Of a DNA stretch of 64,000 nucleotides, positions 61,032-64,000 are shown one piece after another. A model generated the notes under the pieces. The model saw only the letters and a list, made by a program, of their open reading frames with translations, ran no database searches and had not been told where the DNA came from. The translations under genes were made by a program, and so were the position numbers. The first letter of the stretch is position 1. The number at the start of each line of letters is the position of its first letter. The DNA comes from Podaxis mareebaensis (taxonomy: Eukaryota > Basidiomycota > Agaricomycetes > Agaricales > Agaricaceae), in the NCBI GenBank assembly GCA_018524725.1, contig JAEUWP010000005.1:39340-103339 (forward strand), given 5' to 3'.

Positions 61032-62308
61032 ATGTTGATCCCCAAGACATCAACAGCGAGTCTGCCTGACGGAAATCACTTGGCCTACCTCGATTCTGGC
61101 CCTGTCCCAGATTCTGACAATTTCACCACCGTTGTTCTACTTAACGGGGGTCACTTCAACGTCTGTAGGTAACCATTCTTCGAATTATCTTTTCCCAAAA
61201 GTGATTAGGAGACCAGATGGCTTCGAACATCTTCTTTCTCTGGCTCACAAACATAATATTCGCCTCGTTCTTGTCCAGAGAAAGGATTATGCGGGATCAC
61301 CCAAATATACCGACGAAGAAATGTCACTTCTTCTCGAGAAGCCAAAGCTCTTCTTCAAGAAAACGGGCGAAGTATTAATGCACTTTGTGCATTATCTCGT
61401 TAGTCATACCCACGTCCACAAGCCCACAGAAGACCGCACAAAGGGCGGTATCTGTATTGTGGGATGGTCCATCGCGACTACGTTTGCCATGTCCATGTTT
61501 GCCGAGCAGAGTAAACTTGAGGAAGCGGTTTACTCGGCTATTGAGCCATACGTGAGCACCCTCATATTCTATGGTAATTCATCCGCTGCAGCAAAGCGTA
61601 CTTGCTCAAGCTAGCATTTAGATCCACCACATTGCGCATTTGGCATCCCCGTCCCTGAGGAGGAGCAGCCTTTCAACCCGTTCATGCTACCACTTGATGA
61701 GAAGAAAGATGCATTTCGACTATGGGTTTCCTCTTATTTTGATCAGCCCTCCCGGTGGAATGGATCATTTTCCGAATTGGACGGGCGGGAACGCACGGGG
61801 CGTTGCACCTTCACATCTTGGACACATGTCCAACAAGAGAAATGGACTGAAGATTTTCCTCTTAGGTCGGACTCCCTACTCGTGTGAGTCCTAGTGATCA
61901 TACCACTGTTTGTTGCAGCACGGTAATGTCGATGTTCCACAGAACCGATAAGCTCATTAGATCGTACCTCAACGAAATGACCACAGAAGTACTTTTCGGC
62001 TTAAATCCCCACACAAGACTTTTCCCTCTTTCTCGCGTCGCTTTTCTTCATGCGAAACGTTCTCCTTGGATGACCGTAGTAGCTCGGTATGCAATTGAAG
62101 ACAAACGGTTAGAACTTCTAAAGCAAGGTCTGGGCGAAAATCTGCGCCCTGTGTACTTCAAGGATGTCGAGTGGGCTAACCATTTCGTGAGCAAATAAAC
62201 TCCGAGAGCTCGCACGACTTAAATTGCTAACATGCGCCACGACAGATGCATTCGGATTTTCCTGAGGAGTTTATGGAAGTATTGGGGGTTTGTATATGTC
62301 AGGAGTAG
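61032..62308 (+). CDS. Alpha/beta-hydrolase fold protein
   Basis: The start at 61032 gives 'MLIPKTSTASLPDGNHLAYL', then 'TVVLLNGGHF'. After an intron, 'FEHLLSLAHKHNIRLVLVQR', 'KDYAGSP' and the nucleophile elbow 'VGWSIATTF' (Ser) follow. Introns at about 61574-61620 and 61889-61918 continue the frame through 'DPPHCAFGIPVPEEEQPF', 'WVSSYFDQP', 'MFHRTDKLIRSYLNEM' and 'ENLRPVYF'. 'EWANHF' (catalytic His) is followed by an intron at 62187-62245 and a last exon ending at 62308 (QE, TAG). The elbow is G-W-S-I-A rather than G-x-S-x-G, a variant seen in mushroom members. The substrate is unknown. No signal peptide, so it is probably intracellular. Confidence 0.85.
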
Positions 62309-63330
62309 GGCAATCCCCTTTTCGAAGAAGACATTCAGTAGAGTTCCATGTGCTGTAGTTGTGGCCAATAAATATCAAATATTGAGAACAGGACCAGAGT
62401 TACACACATACCACCAAGTCGGAGTAGGGTGGAAGAGGTGGTCTTTGGAAGAGGAGCATGGACCAAGGAGCATGCCAAGTTAGGTTCGCTCCAGACGAGG
62501 GCATATAAATGTCATGAGGGGACTTTGCATATTGTACAAGTGTCAGTTGTGTATCTTCATGTTTGGGGCCAGGAACTGATGAAACAAGTGGGGGTTAAAC
62601 TGAATCAAAGGATGAACAGTATACTGTGGAAATTTGAATGATTAGATTCAAGATGGATCCTTAACTCGAATATTGGCTAAATATTGAAGATAGGTGCACC
62701 TGAAGCGTCTAAGCATGGGAGGAGAAGCAATCGTAGGGGCGATGAGGTGTAGAATATTTGAGCTACCTCATGGAACAGATAACCAGAGGCTGACCAAGGA
62801 ACAACAAAGGGAGGTGCGGACCAGCGTTGAGAGTGCGTATGCGATGGAATGATGAACGACAGCGGGGGTATAGGATGGTTTCATTTGCATGCATTCCGAA
62901 GCCTAGCAAGACACGGGTTTGAATGCGAATGTCGTGAACAACCAATATATGATCTCTATATCTGTTCGAGGGTCTTTGGACGATAAAAGGCCCATGTGCT
63001 TTTGCTAACAGTTGGCCTGACAAACACCCCCCGAAGAGCTTAAGTGCGCAGGCCTTCTAGGCCGAAGTAGACTGACTTAGCTTAATGCTGGACTTATTCC
63101 TAGTTCGAATGCTTTGACGATTACCTAGAGTTACTACGGCACTCAGCTTTATACCTGTTCCTGCACTGTCGATGTCCTGCTTCCATCCTTGACCACAAAA
63201 TCCTCTCAATCTTTTCAACGCATGGGTTTTAGCCTCTCTTTCCCGTCCGCGTGCATTACTCCCGTCTCATGATTACCCAAAAGGAAGACTATCTCGGACC
63301 CCCATACATATTACACTGATGAAACAAGAG
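62309..63330. other. Intergenic, nothing supported
   Basis: A minus-strand frame 63023-62763 has no family match. No RNA gene or repeat was recognised. Confidence 0.45.
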
Positions 63331-64000
63331 ATTGTGGCTGAGCATCTCAAGCGCCGCATTACTACAAGCTAGGTCCCATGATTTACCCATCTTAGGTTGG
63401 CCCCAGCGCTACCAGGACGCATATCACCAACTTAGCTCCGGAGACTTATTATTGGGCTTTGTGTACCAGATCTTACCACTTGCTCATCATACGTCAGTGT
63501 TCTCAATGCAGGGTGCTACAGCCTTTTATCTGCCCCGGAATATTGTTGGCTTTGGATACGTGAGTCGAAAGGCCTACAAATGGATACCACATGTGCATCG
63601 GTGGTTTAGAGATGTTCAAACATTTAGGGACGTCGTACACAGAAGTAAACATAGAACCCGGGAGTCCCGATTCTCGTCCGGGAAGACCGGATATTGAGGA
63701 AAACGTGTATTATGGTGAAGTAACGCTACAAGAACAACTAGCGCTACGAACTGGGTGGAGGGACATGGGCTGTGAGTGCCCGAACCCCAGGCGGCGAGAT
63801 CGAAGAGGAACACACTCGGGTTGCCTCAGTATTAGCACATTCTTCGATCACCTATGCCGGAGCTCGGCGTATGTATAGTGAGAGTGTAGGGAATGTCAGA
63901 AAGGAGTGCGGTGGAGTGGGCGTCATCAGGAAAAACGTCGTTTCCTTATCCAGTCAACTAAGGTGACTATAAGAAGCAGTGAGATACAGCAAGATTCACT
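63331..64000 (+). other. Possible unrecognised gene running off the window
   Basis: Plus-strand frames at 63332-63697 and 63591-63878 overlap in different phases. The stretch 'NVYYGEVTLQEQLALRTGWR' looks protein-like and is followed by GTGAGT-like sequence ('gctgtgagtg'). I cannot build a convincing model, so this is noted only. Confidence 0.25.

Noticed and set aside
1..64000. CRISPR arrays or bacterial-type operons
   Set aside because: No spaced direct repeats were seen, and genes are intron-rich and eukaryotic.

Overview
The window is nuclear DNA of a filamentous basidiomycete, most likely an Agaricomycete (mushroom-forming fungus). Genes are split by many short GT-AG introns of about 47-86 bp. 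The gene families (agaric-type BTB protein, crinkler-kinase protein, DUF5648, GH25 lysozyme, CFA20 protein, agaric alpha/beta-hydrolase) and the transposon families (Ty3/gypsy, Tad/X-like LINE, Fot1/pogo) fit this. No species can be named from the sequence alone.

Layout. 1-7600: a decayed Ty3/gypsy element on the + strand. Two 5'-truncated LINE copies, each with a poly(A) tail and target-site duplications, have inserted into its pol region. 8378-8958: a broken unknown gene. 9650-10995 (-): class 3 lipase. 12105-14093 (-): DUF4139/DUF4140 protein. 15736-16279 (-): secreted-type DUF5648 repeat protein. 17058-18973 (-): crinkler N-terminal domain fused to a kinase-like domain, with a one-base frame break. 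21956-22941 (+): GH25 lysozyme. 23262-25285 (+): YVH1/DUSP12-type phosphatase. 26104-31450: a tandem duplication of a small unknown gene; one copy is split by a complete, apparently intact Fot1/pogo transposon (26175-28689). 31881-35687 (-): cAMP phosphodiesterase with a very long disordered tail. 35956-36055 (-): intron-containing tRNA-Ser(GCT). 37922-40365 (-): large low-complexity protein of unknown function. 40366-48906: gene-poor stretch. 48907-49904 (+): divergent CFA20-domain protein. 50096-51206 (-): BTB/POZ-like protein with a one-base frame break. 53866-54753 (-): 5-formyltetrahydrofolate cyclo-ligase. 55364-57799 (+): two-finger C2H2 protein. 61032-62308 (+): alpha/beta-hydrolase. 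The right edge holds an unresolved possible gene.

Main observations. (1) The retroelement nest carries a clear CpG-to-TpG/CpA mutation signature. Most in-frame stops are TGA where the family has arginine, and the RT and integrase Asp-to-Asn losses can be explained the same way. (2) The pogo element sits at a TA inside one of two tandem paralogues, and the reading frame continues on both sides of it. The element retains TIRs, a TA duplication, a DDD triad and two short introns, so it looks young. (3) The crinkler-kinase gene is an effector/toxin-like architecture. (4) Three otherwise convincing genes are each broken by one base in or next to a homopolymer, so either base-calling errors or recent pseudogenes must be considered.

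The genes do not form one pathway or cluster. They are a mix of housekeeping genes (MTHFS, YVH1, PDE, tRNA), secreted enzymes and lineage-specific accessory genes, separated by repeats.
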